Positions 22,597 through 33,316 of a stretch of 64,000 bases of DNA are shown piece by piece. The notes beneath the pieces were generated by a model, which had not been told where the DNA came from, did not search any database, and saw only the letters and a program-made list of their open reading frames with translations. The stretch is from Leptidea sinapis (lineage: Eukaryota; Arthropoda; Insecta; Lepidoptera; Pieridae): contig NC_066288.1 in assembly GCF_905404315.1 (NCBI RefSeq), positions 6,968,501-7,032,500 of the forward strand, read 5' to 3'. The stretch's first letter is position 1. Every line of letters begins with the position of its first letter. A program made the translations under genes and the position numbers.

Positions 22597-24811
22597 GTTA
22601 TATCAAATACAAACGACTATCGATAATTACAGAACGCATCACTGTCATTCCGAAAACACCGTTAGTGCAAGCAGACACGCAACATCGGCAATACTACTCT
22701 AGCGTTTACTTACTACTAGTGTTAATTCACGAAGTTTTGCTTAAAATAGACAATATAGGTAAAAAACATATGTGTACGACACATCGAGTGACAAGCGTAA
22801 CCAACAAGAAATTGAATGAAAAATGTACGCACATCACATTCACTATCCATACTGGGAAATGACATCAGCTCTGTTTTTTCACAAGGATTGTAATCGGCAA
22901 CACGTGGTCAATTTAAAAGAGAGCATGTTTTTATGAGATGAAGCAAGTTTTTGAGTACTTATAGATCTGCAAAAAGTTCGATAGGGTGACGTCAACTCTT
23001 TTAGGGTTGTGCTGTTCGGAATTTTTAAGGTAAATTTTATTACTGTTTTTTATTAGAATCTTAGATACCCGCTTAAAAGTCTAGAAAAAATTATTCTATT
23101 ATTTTAGAAGAATACGCAAATAATGAATTCGGCGATAAGAATCTATGAAGCGAAAGAAATGAGTATTAGTTGCGCGGCGAGGCAAAGAGAAGTAAAAAGA
23201 CCTTTGTTTGACATTGTTCGTTACATGTGGGCAGGGTCTTATATGAATATCTTTTGGTTTACCTACCTATACCTACTTTGTGAAGCTAAGATTATTAATC
23301 TATTACCTATTTTAATTAATCAGAGATATGATATAATATGAAGGATTTTTTTAACAATTCAAAATACCTTCGATAATTTTTTCTATGTTAGTCAATAAAG
23401 ATCGAACATGTGGTTTTCATTGGGTGTTGGTATTATGCCGTGGGGAGCCATGGGTGGTTCATTATCGAAAACGGGCGTTGCTTGGAGTGACTTTTGATCA
23501 CGTCGTCGCAAGCTCTGAGCTAACTTGTATTAAAATATTTTTATACGTATAATTTGCCACCAAGCCATGCATATACCTAAGTACGCACTAAGCGCCTTGG
23601 TTTTAGACAAAAAGACCAAGTAACGGATATAAAAAAGCTAATCCTGAAGGTCCTAGTGAGGATGATATGACAGACTAAATTATTGCTTGTAATCGGTTCT
23701 TTGTAGGTAATTTTCAAATTAACCCATTGATTTGTAGGGATCAAAAGTCTCGTTCAATTATTATTAATAATAAATAAACTTACACACCTTAGTCATCTAT
23801 TCTTGATAAGTGTGCAAACTTAGAATTCAATCCGACGATTCAAAGTGGATTACACAGATACGTACATACCAAGCTTATAAAATCGTGTTAAAAAGGGGCG
23901 CCTGTACATTAAAACATATGGAATTAATTAATATGTATATTTGGGTTTGAATTATTGGGTTTTTGCAAGAATCCTGAGAGCACTGCATTGGCATGGCGCA
24001 TCAATTACCATCAGTTGAACGTCATGCTTGTCTCGTCCCTTATTTTCATAATATAACTTAATAAATAATATACAGATAAAATCATTATATCTCGTTTAAA
24101 AACGTTACTTTACTTCTGTCTATGTACGACTAAGTTTTTGATATTAAAAAAATATATTACAGAGCGCAGCCCTAACACTCCTATTATAGTAATTTCGGCA
24201 GCATTCGTTTTTGTTTTTATAGCATTAATTAACATAATCGTAAAACATGTCCACAACTATGATTAATTAATTAAGTTTTTGCAATAAATCAATCAAACGA
24301 AGTTCATTATGTCATTATTATTTGTGAAAACAATAAAAAACAGGAAATATTAATTTGAGTGAGTAATATTTTGTATTATAAGAAACAAAAAAGTTTTATG
24401 ACCAATATTACTTGATAATAAGATTGTACAGTTTTGTTTATATATAAATTTTGATACCTCAAAGACAAAAACTATATTTTTGATCAGAATATCTTTACTT
24501 GAGCCGGTATAACGATATTTGGCAAGTTGCAAGGTTCGGACGGGTAAAATTTTTAGAAAACTGTTATATTTTAAAAGTTTGTTGGAAACTGAACGTAAAC
24601 TCCTTCGGCGTAACACTATAATATATAATATAATAATATATATAATGATGGCGGTGCGCAAATTTTGATGGCGAATGTAGGACGTAGGTTCTCTTTGTAT
24701 ATAGTTGCTCTAGTTTGTCGTTGCTTTCGTTTATTTCTATAGACTTTGTTCTTGCAATTTCTTCAGTTTGGGTTCCTCAGTGTGCAAGGTAGATTTATGG
24801 TGTATGTGGAT
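22597..24811. other. AT-rich stretch with one SINE-like scrap
   Basis: No coding sequence is supported. A GC-richer patch at 23430-23540 is unassigned. From 23077 on this stretch differs from unit B far more often than the flanks do. Confidence 0.5.
23955..24051 (+). mobile_element. SINE-like element, copy 4, 3' fragment
   Basis: It covers from the second arm of hairpin 2 (GCAAGAATCCTGAGAGCAC) to CGTCCCTTATTTTCATAAT. In unit B the last 30 or so bases are deleted. Confidence 0.7.
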
Positions 24812-25132
24812 GATGCAGCTACTGTACTCAATAACTTTTGTATTAATTTACATATACTTTTTTGACTTACTCGTGTAAGGCATTGACTATTTGACGTTTG
24901 AGTGTGTTTGTTGCATCATTTTACATTTTACATACATATTATATTGTAATTGAAATGATCTGTAAATAATTAAGAGTGGCAATGAGTTTCTTGCTACTTC
25001 TTCTCATTAGCTCGACGCTTGACGTAGTAGCGGTAGATTCAATAAGAAAAAGATTTTTTTTTTGACATTCATAAGTGTCATTTCCGTGACCTACGTGAAT
25101 AAACTGATTTTGATTTGATTTGATTTTGATTT
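24812..25132 (+). mobile_element. LINE 3' UTR, copy 1 of a local direct pair
   Basis: It starts TGATGCAGCTACTGTACTCA, passes GAGTGGCAATGAGTTTCTTG and GTAGCGGTAGATTCAATAAG, and ends in a TGATTTGATTTTGATTTG repeat. That tail and the GAGTTTCTTGC block are typical of 3' ends of lepidopteran non-LTR elements. A second copy lies at 25430-25742. No RT coding sequence remains. Confidence 0.65.
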
Positions 25133-25429
25133 GATTTGCACTTGTCCAGCATTTATATTTCTCGTAACAGGCTTCGTCCTGCTCGCTTTAATGTCACTGC
25201 TTGTGGCATCGACATGGGGCGGATCGTCCCCTTCCCATAAATGTGGTTGAGGGAGACGATGGCCGGCTCATGCGTCATGTTCGTGAACGGGCGCTGCTTG
25301 TGGTGGCAGGATGATCCTGTTGCCGGAGACTCGGCTTAAGATTCTTAAAAGTTATTATATATAATATTATATATAATCCCTTATAAAATGCTCACAGAAT
25401 ACCTTTATTTATTTACAGTGTGTGTGTAT
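25133..25429. other. spacer between paired LINE 3' UTRs, with a double palindrome
   Basis: The left part (25180-25340) is GC-richer and unrecognised. At 25354-25377 the 12-base self-complementary ATTATATATAAT occurs twice in tandem, giving a perfect 24-base palindrome. Confidence 0.55.
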
Positions 25430-25742
25430 GATGCAGCTACTGTACTCAATAACTTTTCTTTTGTATTTATTTACTTTTTTGACTTACTCGTCTAAGGCAT
25501 TGACTATTTGACGTTTGAGAATGTTTGTTGCATCATACATATTATATTGTAATTGAAATGATTTGTAAACAATGAAAATGTAAATCTTGATTTAAAAGAG
25601 TGGCAATGAGTTTCTTACTACTTCTCATTAGCTCAATCCTTTACGAAGTAGCGGTAGATTCAATAAGAAAAAAAAATTTTTTTGACATTCATAAGTGTCA
25701 TCTGCGTGACCTACATGAATAAAGTGATTTTGAATTTGAGTT
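25430..25742 (+). mobile_element. LINE 3' UTR, copy 2 of a local direct pair
   Basis: Same order of blocks as 24812-25132 (TGATGCAGCTACTGTACTCA, GAGTGGCAATGAGTTTCTTA), ending in a TTTTGAATTTGAG tail. The pair probably reflects two insertions of the same family close together. Confidence 0.65.
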
Positions 25743-25837
25743 AGAATTTAAATTTGGTGTCATCGTTCTCTCAGAATATCTATACGGACTATATATATCA
25801 TTCAGTGTTTGAGTGGGCGACTAAAACTTTGTTATTT

Positions 25838-26268
25838 TTAAGTGATATCCCTCACTGCTGGAATTAAGTACTTATAGAAATAAAATTTGAAAAACAAAAT
25901 TTTATGTACGATGCGGGATTCGAACCCACGACCTCCGGAGTTCTGTGCCGGTGCTCTAAACCACTGAGCTAACCATTCAAGTACCGCCTCGCTATAAAAT
26001 TCTGTTTGCTTTGTTCAACTCTCAGGTTGTGGCTTCATCTACAGGATCTACTATACAGTTGATAACCTGCTCAACCCCAATATTTGCATATTAGGAAATT
26101 GACTTGAGATGTCGCTCTTGTAAATCTAAACAATTTGTTATCTTGTAAATAAAATTTGGCCAACGCCAACGCGGAGGTCGTGGGTTCGAATCCCGCATTG
26201 TTCATAAAATTTTGTTTTTCAAATTTTATTTGTGTATTAATCCTAGAAGTGAGGGTTATCACTTTTAA
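25838..26268. repeat. inverted pair of tRNA-derived SINE ends
   Basis: The left arm (25838-25943) and right arm (26172-26268) are reverse complements, with about 57 bases nearly identical around the B box: minus-strand GGTTCGAATCCCGCATCG on the left, plus-strand GGTTCGAATCCCGCATTG on the right. The left copy also has an A-box-like TTAGCTCAGTGGTTTAGAGC on the minus strand and a pairable anticodon-like arm. It is a tRNA-derived SINE with tails meeting head-on, not a functional tRNA gene. Confidence 0.75.
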
Positions 26269-26289
26269 AACATAACAAATTGTTTACTT

Positions 26290-26420
26290 ATAGAAATTTA
26301 ATTTTTACCAAAATTTATGGACGATGCGGTATTCGAACCCGCGCCTCGAACGAATAACGACCTTGGACGGATGGCTTAGATGGTAAGAGCGCTGTGACGT
26401 AACCAATCACAAACTGTGCT
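26290..26420. repeat. third, rearranged tRNA-SINE copy
   Basis: A minus-strand B-box region (complement of ATTCGAACCCGCGCC at 26331) is followed by a plus-strand A-box-like GGATGGCTTAGATGG (26371). The two boxes face opposite ways, so the copy is rearranged and cannot be a tRNA. Confidence 0.55.
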
Positions 26421-27116
26421 ACAAATTCTGTTTATAAACTATGCTAAATAATCATTTTATACAATCAATTAATTATTGTATTGCATAAAAAGCAATAGGT
26501 ATCAAATTTTCAAAGTAAAATTCAAAAAACTTATTCAAATAGCCTTAAAATAACCGCTTTTGAAACGTCAATCAGATATATCTTTTAAATGACTGAATTT
26601 AAAAACCATATGCTCGTAAAAAGTTGAGCTCGTGAGAAGAACATACAAGAAACTCAACGGCCACTCTTTTCAATCAAATAGAGTATTTTACAATGGCTGT
26701 AATATACATAACAAATTAATTTGTGAGATGCTGCATGCAATATATGAGTCGTGTTTAAATAATATAAATTATTTCCAGAAAATAAATAAAGAATTAAATG
26801 TATTTAAATATAAGCTATCGTATATTGGATGCATCAATCTTTAGAACTTGAACCCATTGTTTGTGTAAGGATGCTTCGTAAACATGATGGTCGTGATTAC
26901 GGTCATAATTAGTAATTGCATCCAACAAATACATTTATATTGTATTTTTATATAGACAAAATTGTATTGTAACATGAAATTTTGGTGAACTTTCAATTAT
27001 TGAAGTCACGGCAACCACATACCAAAGTATTTATTTCATACTATAGTTACCATAAGACTCTTCTATCATTTATCGTAAATGTAAGCTCTGAGTCTGAATA
27101 AATCTATTTAATATAG
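26421..27116. other. AT-rich stretch, unassigned
   Basis: The 70-codon ORF at 26632-26844 is AT-rich. Its start (AGAAGAACATACAAGAAACT) resembles LINE 3' UTR wording, but I cannot support a family. Nothing else is recognised. Confidence 0.45.
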
Positions 27117-27420
27117 TGGACCCGACAGACGTTGTCCTGTACACACATCATAAATCATCAAATTCGGTCCAGCCGTTAGAAAGAGTTCACTAACATACTT
27201 ACATACATAACATACGAATTGAGATTCTAAACCAATCTCAAATTAACTGGAAACCACAAAAAATCATCAAAATCGGTCCAGCCGTTTAGGAGGTAGTTCA
27301 ATTGTGAATCTAAACCATTCTCGAATCCACCTAAAGACACACAGAATGTTTCATTAAAATCGGTCCAGACGTTTAAGAGGAGTTCAGTTACAAGAGACGC
27401 ACAAAAGAAATATATCATAT
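27117..27420 (-). mobile_element. Helitron fragment with internal near-repeats
   Basis: It begins GGACCCGACAGACGTTGTCC, a decayed version of the end at 27422. It contains three spaced variants of AATCGGTCCAG.CGTT (27160, 27269 and 27358), as if an internal block were duplicated. It abuts the better-preserved Helitron at 27422. Confidence 0.6.
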
Positions 27421-27421
27421 A

Positions 27422-28517
27422 CTAGCTGTCCCGACAGACGTTGCTCTGTTCATAATAAAAAAAAGACGTGTGGCACTTGGGGACTGCCGTGGTGAAGCTA
27501 TTGCATAGCATTTTTTATGAACTTATGCAATTATAATTATTTATTTATTTTATTTATGCAGTATTTTTTTTGATAAAATTAATTTAAAAAAAAAGCTAAC
27601 CGGAAGTGAGTAAAATTTAACTTGCAAGATTTGATTACAGACCGATAACGAGAGAGGTGAAACTAAATAAAAATGCTTGTCATAATAATAAAAATTAAAA
27701 AAACCTGATAAAAAAAATAAAGTAATAAAAAAAATCAAGACGTACCCCAGGCTCGAACCTGGGACCTTCTGCACAAAAAAGCATACGTGATAACCGCTTT
27801 TCCACGGCAACTGCAATGACCGTGACGAAATATCTATATACATCTAGTAAGTAAGTGTTAGGTTATTTTCGTTACGGAATTTCTGGATTCTGTCTCCACG
27901 CTCAAGGCTCGCGATAGAAGCTATGCAATAGCTTAAAAAACTTGCGGGTGGAATTTACTGAAATCCGTAGCTACGCTAAGCTGACCTTTACTCGGCGAAA
28001 GGAATATTCAATTTCAAGTCTCTACGCCTTATGGTTCCGTGATGAGTCAATATATAGGTGGAAATCTCTTATATATAGATATAGATTATGTGCCTATGTT
28101 ATTAATTTATTAAACACAGCAGACTTCGTACTGCCTCAATTGATAAATAAAAGACCTAAACTTTTGTATAAAATAAACTTAAAGCAAACAAAAGGAATCC
28201 TTTTTTTAAGTGTTACTACCCGTGTTTTAAGGAAGTTTATTTTTTACCTCCTTAGATAGTTAGAAAGATATAAAAATTCTAATTAGTTATTCATTTTAAG
28301 CTATTATTTTTATTGGATTTCTGTAGAACGGGGGACACATCAAAGGAAAATCAAAATTGTTGTTTTTATTTAATTCCGAGTATTTTTATATTTATTCAAC
28401 CTTTTAAACCTTCTCTGGACTTCCACAAATAATTCAAGACCAAAATTAGCCAAATCGGTCCAGCCGTTTTCGATTTTTAGCGAGACTAACGAACAGCAAT
28501 TCATTTCTATATATAGA
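27422..28517 (-). mobile_element. non-autonomous Helitron, about 1.1 kb, carrying a tRNA-like segment
   Basis: On the minus strand it runs from TCTATATATAGAAATGAATT at 28517 to GACAGCTAG at 27422. Host A at 27421 and host T at 28518 agree with Helitron insertion between A and T. The ends match the family motif, and no Rep or helicase coding is seen. It carries a tRNA-Val-like stretch at 27739-27811. Unit B lacks about 438 bp including this 5' end. The 105-codon ORF at 27942-28259 has no motif. Confidence 0.7.
27739..27811 (-). pseudogene. tRNA-Val-like pseudo-tRNA inside the Helitron
   Basis: The minus-strand sequence (GTTGCCGTGG, then AGCGGTTATCACGT, GCAGAAGGTCCCAGGTTCGA and GCCTGGG) follows the tRNA-Val layout. 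The D arm, T arm and B box are well preserved. The acceptor stem does not pair at the 3' side, and the anticodon loop is replaced by a T6 run, which would terminate pol III. It is a captured tRNA or a tRNA-derived SINE head, not a working gene. Confidence 0.65.
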
Positions 28518-28714
28518 TTAATATATTATTTGAATAAAATGTAAATTAATTATCAAAACTTGTATCAATATGATCATTACCGAAGTTTACATTCGTCTCA
28601 TTAGTTTGAAATCAAAAATTTTAAATGTTTCAAGGTTCCTACTACGTGTTTTTTTTCTCAGAATATGTTTACTTCTCGTTGAACCAGTAATATGATAAAT
28701 GGCAAGTAGCAATT

Positions 28715-28996
28715 ACCAGTGGGAGGCGCCTTTGCACAGGAAGCCGGCTAGATTATGGGTACCACAACGCCGTGATGCAGTAATGTGTAAGCATTACTGT
28801 GTTTCGGTCTGAGGGGCGCCGTAAATGAGGCTTAACATCTTATGTCTCAAGGTGACGAGCGCAATTGTAGTGCCGCTCACAATTTTTGGGTTCTTTGAGA
28901 ATCCTGAGCGCGACACTGCATTGTAATGGGCGTGGCGTATCAATTACCATCAGCTGAACGTCCTGCTCGTCTAGTCACTTATTATCATAAAAAAAA
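28715..28996 (+). mobile_element. SINE-like element, copy 5
   Basis: ACCAGTGGGAGGCGCCTTTG start and TATCATAAAAAAAA end. Hairpin 1 is shortened at its start, and hairpin 2 is present with arms around 28870-28920. About 30 bases after GCGCCGTA are missing. Confidence 0.8.
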
Positions 28997-29320
28997 TCAC
29001 GGTTCACACGGGTTTAGAAATGGGTTATTTGTAGTTATATTTTATAAACACAAAATATATAAAATAACATGAAATTTTGGTGAACTTTCAATTGAGGCCA
29101 AGTACCACGAAGTTAGAGTTCGTGATTTATACAGACAATAATCCTGAAGCGTTTCAATAAAGTTACAAGTTAAGTCTTACAACAATCTGGACATGATCTC
29201 ATTGCGTTTATCTGTAGTTTTATCAACTCACAGCAATGACTGGCACAAGACAGGGCTGTATTCATTTAAATTATAAAACAAAGTTGAATTGCATCTTTGG
29301 TAGTTTTTTTTTAAAAATCA

Positions 29321-29605
29321 TCCTACTAATATTATAAATGTGAAAGTTTGTATGTCTGGATGTATGTTTGAACTTCTTTAACGCAAAATCTACTGAATAG
29401 ATTTTGATGAAACTTTACAATAATATAGCTTACACACCAGAATAACAAATAGGCTATAATTTATAAGACTATAGTGTGAATTATACAAAATATAAAAGAA
29501 GTGTGATTGTTACTAATGAATACAACTAGCGCCATCTCTTATCAACTAGCAAGAAAAAGATCAATACAATTTATATGGCAAAACAACGTTTGCCGAGTCA
29601 GCTAG
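29321..29605 (+). mobile_element. short Helitron, 285 bp
   Basis: It starts TCCTACTAATATTATAAATG after host A and ends GAGTCAGCTAG before host T. The terminal hairpin GGCAAA/TTTGCC (29577-29594) sits about 11 bases before the end, as in Helitrons. It is purely non-coding. Confidence 0.82.
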
Positions 29606-30239
29606 TAAGATATAAACCTTTATTGACTTAACTGGAGTACTTGAAATGGTTGGAAGAATAGAGGTTAATTCAATATTTTTTGCAATTTTCAAGTTGGTAA
29701 AAAAGTGTTTTAAGAATTGTGAGACCTTATGATCTATTTGTCATTTCATCTATGACATTATTATTAAAATAGTTTCGTCATATTTTTATGTGACATAAAC
29801 AATGTATTTCATTGAATTGTGCACTTTTTAATTATCGCAAAGGAACATACTATGATATTTGAATTGATTATTACTAAAAATAATGAAATTATAAACTAAA
29901 GGTTATATAATATAACCCTTGTATATTTCAAACTTACCGTTTGTAAATGTTAAGTCTAATAAGAAGAAATATCAATATTGGAATATTATTGGTTTAATCT
30001 AGAAATAATTAAGTATGAACTATGGTTTAAATTTAATATTTTAGCATTATAATTTATCTTCCAAGTACAAATAATATTAATTGATTTAGAGTAACATTTA
30101 GTAGGATTTGGTGGAGTTATAATAAAACTTTTAATAAAAATTATCGAGAAATTAAAGGCCGAAATAAATAAATTTTAGATGTATATTTACGAAATCAATA
30201 AAGATTACACCTTTTACAGCATATTGCCAATCTTTTTAC
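29606..30239. other. no recognisable feature
   Basis: Very AT-rich DNA between a Helitron and a LINE scrap, with nothing I can support. Confidence 0.5.
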
Positions 30240-30445
30240 ACCTGCAGCCTGTGGGTTGCCTACCTGCAGAAGGCATACAGTGACCTACGTGTGCAATATA
30301 ATAATGGACTTATTGCTGGGGCTGTCGAGGCATTGCGGTGCGATGTTCGCGGAGGCATACATTGGTGGTTTCGCAGCCATTCGTGGGACACCGGATAGGA
30401 ACGAAGAAAATAATTATTTGGGAATACATTTTTTATTATGATTTT
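30240..30445 (+). pseudogene. LINE reverse transcriptase C-terminal scrap with frameshift
   Basis: One frame gives CSLWVAYLQKAYSDLRVQYN, the next gives LLGLSRHCGAMFAEAYIGGF. Together they match the block after the RT thumb of a LINE whose usual reading is QKA...RVQYNNAFR.LLGLPR.CSASGMFAEA. The frame changes near 30300. No domain continues on either side. Confidence 0.65.
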
Positions 30446-31189
30446 TTATTAATAAAAATCTACTTTACTAAGTTATCAACTTTATTTTATTAATAATGAT
30501 TTTAAAAAAATATATAATAATATTATACAAAGAAACAGCTATTTATATGAATAATAAAATCGTACCGTGTGGAGTTGCCACTGCGTACAAAATGGGTAAA
30601 ATATCAAAGATAGTATTGTGGAGCTTATAAAAAATATTTATGTACGTACAGCGATCTTTCCAAGCATAAGCTGCTGCTTACAACCGACACAGTGTCCACT
30701 CACAACGGCGGCCGAGCGCGGACCACAGAACACTTTTAGGTACTCTAACGAGGCGCGTACTGGCGTATTTTTCGATAGATCTTTCTATGTGTCCAGAGTG
30801 TCAAAATAATAATCTTACGCTACAGACGTTTTTCCCGGTTAGGATACCCCTCCGCATCGTCCCATAAGGAACTTCGTTCCAAAAATATGTGCATCTCTGC
30901 TCACTTGAGTCCGCGGCAGCACCAACACTCTCCTCAGTGTCAAACAGATAGGTGGGGTTGCACCCTTTTACGAAAATGGATGTGGCTTCATATCATATAA
31001 AATAATTCTCATTTACCTACTAACATTAGTTTTAAAGTGCAACATTACATTAACAGAGATATGGATCTGGTCCGAAATAAATGTATTAAAATGAGTAATA
31101 ATTGATTATTTCATATTTATTTGATTAGTTCATTGTCAGTGCATTTATGAAAATTTAATATACGTTCACAAAAATCGTCCTTTTTTGCT
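30446..31189. other. unassigned stretch with two GC-richer patches
   Basis: Patches at 30640-30790 and 30840-31000 are less AT-rich than their surroundings, but I recognise neither protein nor repeat. The 63-codon ORF at 30618-30809 spans one of them without a motif. Confidence 0.45.
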
Positions 31190-31590
31190 CTTAATGGCGA
31201 TTTTCATTATTATAACACTAGAAATAAGGGATTGCTTGTAACGAATTCTAGCAGGCTTCATAAGATACATAATAGTTTTAAGGGTAAATGTATACACTTT
31301 TATAATAAAGTCCCAGCCACTGTTCAGGCATTATCTGTAAATAAATATAGAGGTTTTATAAAAATGGCTCTGTGGTCATCCAACTTCTCCACAGCTGAAT
31401 ATCTAACTGATCGAAAAGCCTTCCCAGGCTTAGCTTAGGGTTATATTGGCTTTCTAGATTATGATTATTTTATAGCAATATCAATAACTGTACAATATTG
31501 TATATTTTATTAAAAAGAGCTCAAAAAAGAATTCGAAGGTAATCAATTTTGAGAAAATAAATGCATTTATGCCTTTCGATGTATTTGATA
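31190..31590 (+). pseudogene. LINE RT C-terminal end and 3' UTR
   Basis: TRNKGLLVTNSSRLHKIHNS, then FKGKCIHFYNKVPATVQAL and NKYRGFIKMAL (31217-31436), matches the extreme C-terminus of CR1/Jockey-like RTs. The TAG is followed by a short 3' UTR, TTAAAAAGAGCTCAAAAAAG, shared with the minus-strand piece at 2370-2600. Everything 5' of the C-terminus is absent, as in typical 5' truncation. Confidence 0.7.
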
Positions 31591-31867
31591 ACATGAAGTT
31601 GTTTTTTTAAGGGAACAACAATGCTGATATAAAAACAACATTAACCGAATCCGGCCCTGTGTTGCTCGCGGGTGAACACGGCTAGTTAATTAGAAACCAA
31701 TCACAATCAGTCATCTTGTCCGATCGGAACACAATTGAGACCGAATTACGTCAGACCTAATGGACTCGTGACAATTCTAATTAGCAATTTGCGAACATTT
31801 TTGGAATTTTTCATACATTACATAAACAAAACAGTACAACGCGAATGTTTGATTAATATTAATTTTT

Positions 31868-32171
31868 ACCAGTGGGTGGCTCCTTTGCACAGGAAGCCGG
31901 ATAGAGTATGGGTACCACAACGGTGCCTATTTCTGCCATGAAGCATTAATGTGTAAACATTACTGTTTTTTGGTCTGAAGGGCGCCGTAGCTAGTGAAAT
32001 TACTGAGCAAATGAGATTTAACATCTTATGTCTCAAGGTGACGAGCGCAAATGTAGTGCCGCTCAGAATTTTTGAGTTTTTCAAGAATCCTGAGCGGCAC
32101 TGAATTGTAATGGTATTAATTACCATCAGCTGAACATCCTGTTCGTCTCGTCCCTTATTTTCATAAAAAAA
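31868..32171 (+). mobile_element. SINE-like element, copy 6, near full length
   Basis: It runs from ACCAGTGGGTGGCTCCTTTG to TTCATAAAAAAA. Hairpin 1 (near 31945-31966, one mismatch) and hairpin 2 (32053-32101) are both present. The minus-strand 108-codon ORF over it is an antisense artefact. Confidence 0.83.
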
Positions 32172-32758
32172 TGTTTTTAGTAAGCAAAACAAGACAATGG
32201 TAGGTATGACTATTTTTGTGAATGAAGATATTTGTCAGAATGTAAACATTAAAGACTTTAAAAGCTATCTAAAAGATTAGATGATCTATAGATTTAAAAG
32301 TTGCGATTTTGTAAATTGGTGCTTATGTGGCACCGAAAGATGTATATTTCGAACTTTGTGAAAATAAGATGTTTTTTCCTGACGTGCAGTTCTATGACTA
32401 ACAGTAGGTATATTTTACCACTGTGACAATAGAGTAAAACGACTATAAACCAACCTTGAGAATTGCGTTCAGTTCCTCATCACAATGGAATCTAGAACTA
32501 TGAGAAATTCTAAATCGGTTCATAAAAATGATGGGTAGGTACTGAGATAGAAAAAAATTCATAAATATAAAATGAAAACGCTTCGCTTTTTTAAGTCGTT
32601 ATTTTTTATTGAAATTAAAACTTCATTAGCGTTGAGCACTTTTCGTGGGGTAGGTAGAAAATGTTAATCTCGCGTCAAGTCACATGACCTGACCGAAAAT
32701 TCGTAAGACGTTGAAATTATGGATGAAAGTTGATTTTTCTGAGAGATAAACATTTTAA
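32172..32758. other. no recognisable feature
   Basis: AT-rich sequence. I see no ORF or repeat that I can support. Confidence 0.5.
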
Positions 32759-33108
32759 TCTATACTAATATTATAAATCTGCAGTGTTTGTTTGTTTGTT
32801 TGAACGCGCTAATCTCTGGTACTACTGGTCCGATTTGAATGATTCTTTCAGTGTTGGGTAGTCCATTTATCGAGGAAGGCTATAGGCTTTTTGTTTTTTT
32901 TTTTTCAAAATTAGGGATCCGTAATAAAATTGCTATTTTGTAACACAAGGTGTTAAATCGAAAACCTATTTTTGCGTGCGCTGCAAAAACTATTGACAAT
33001 AGAACAAAATGATGTACAGGCTATAATATAGGCAATATTTTATTACTTATAAAACTATCGCGTGAATTATACTTTATATGGCAAAACAACGTTTGCCGGG
33101 TCAGCTAG
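32759..33108 (+). mobile_element. short Helitron, 350 bp
   Basis: It starts TCTATACTAATATTATAAAT after host A and ends GGGTCAGCTAG before host T. It has the GGCAAA/TTTGCC hairpin at 33080-33097, an internal TTTGTTTGTTTGAACGCGC and a T10 run. It is non-coding and matches the general lepidopteran Helitron layout. Confidence 0.85.
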
Positions 33109-33179
33109 TGTAAAATAATTGTAATAGTTCTCAAGTGTTAAATTTTTAAGTAATATAAATTGTCATTTTGGTGTACGAG

Positions 33180-33316
33180 AGATTTGTGTACGATAAGTAA
33201 AGCAATTCGTGCGAAAGTATACCCTAACCATTCCAAAATATTAAAAAATGCACAACGCTAATGTTCAAGTTTTCACTTCTGCCGGCACTCCCGGAGTGTA
33301 ACCCCTTTTTTTATTT
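33180..33316 (+). repeat. shared repeat (CTTCTGCCGG block), longest copy
   Basis: It contains AGCAATTCGTGCGAAAGTAT, AATGCACAACG.TAATGTTC and CTTCTGCCGGCACTCCCGG. The copy at 53158-53285 is its reverse complement with extra AT bases, and 193-252 is a fragment. The class is unknown. Confidence 0.6.

Noticed and set aside
22326..22862. 178-codon ORF, identical in both units
   Set aside because: It runs through a SINE-like element. Identity between units reflects the recent duplication, not selection.
24590..24650. Possible CRISPR or satellite array in AT repeats
   Set aside because: Only simple AT runs, without regular repeat-spacer structure. The organism is evidently an animal.
25905..25975. 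A functional tRNA gene on the minus strand
   Set aside because: A and B boxes are present, but there is no pairing acceptor stem, the anticodon loop lacks U33, and the sequence is embedded in an inverted SINE pair.
31866..32192. 108-codon minus-strand ORF
   Set aside because: Antisense reading of SINE-like copy 6.
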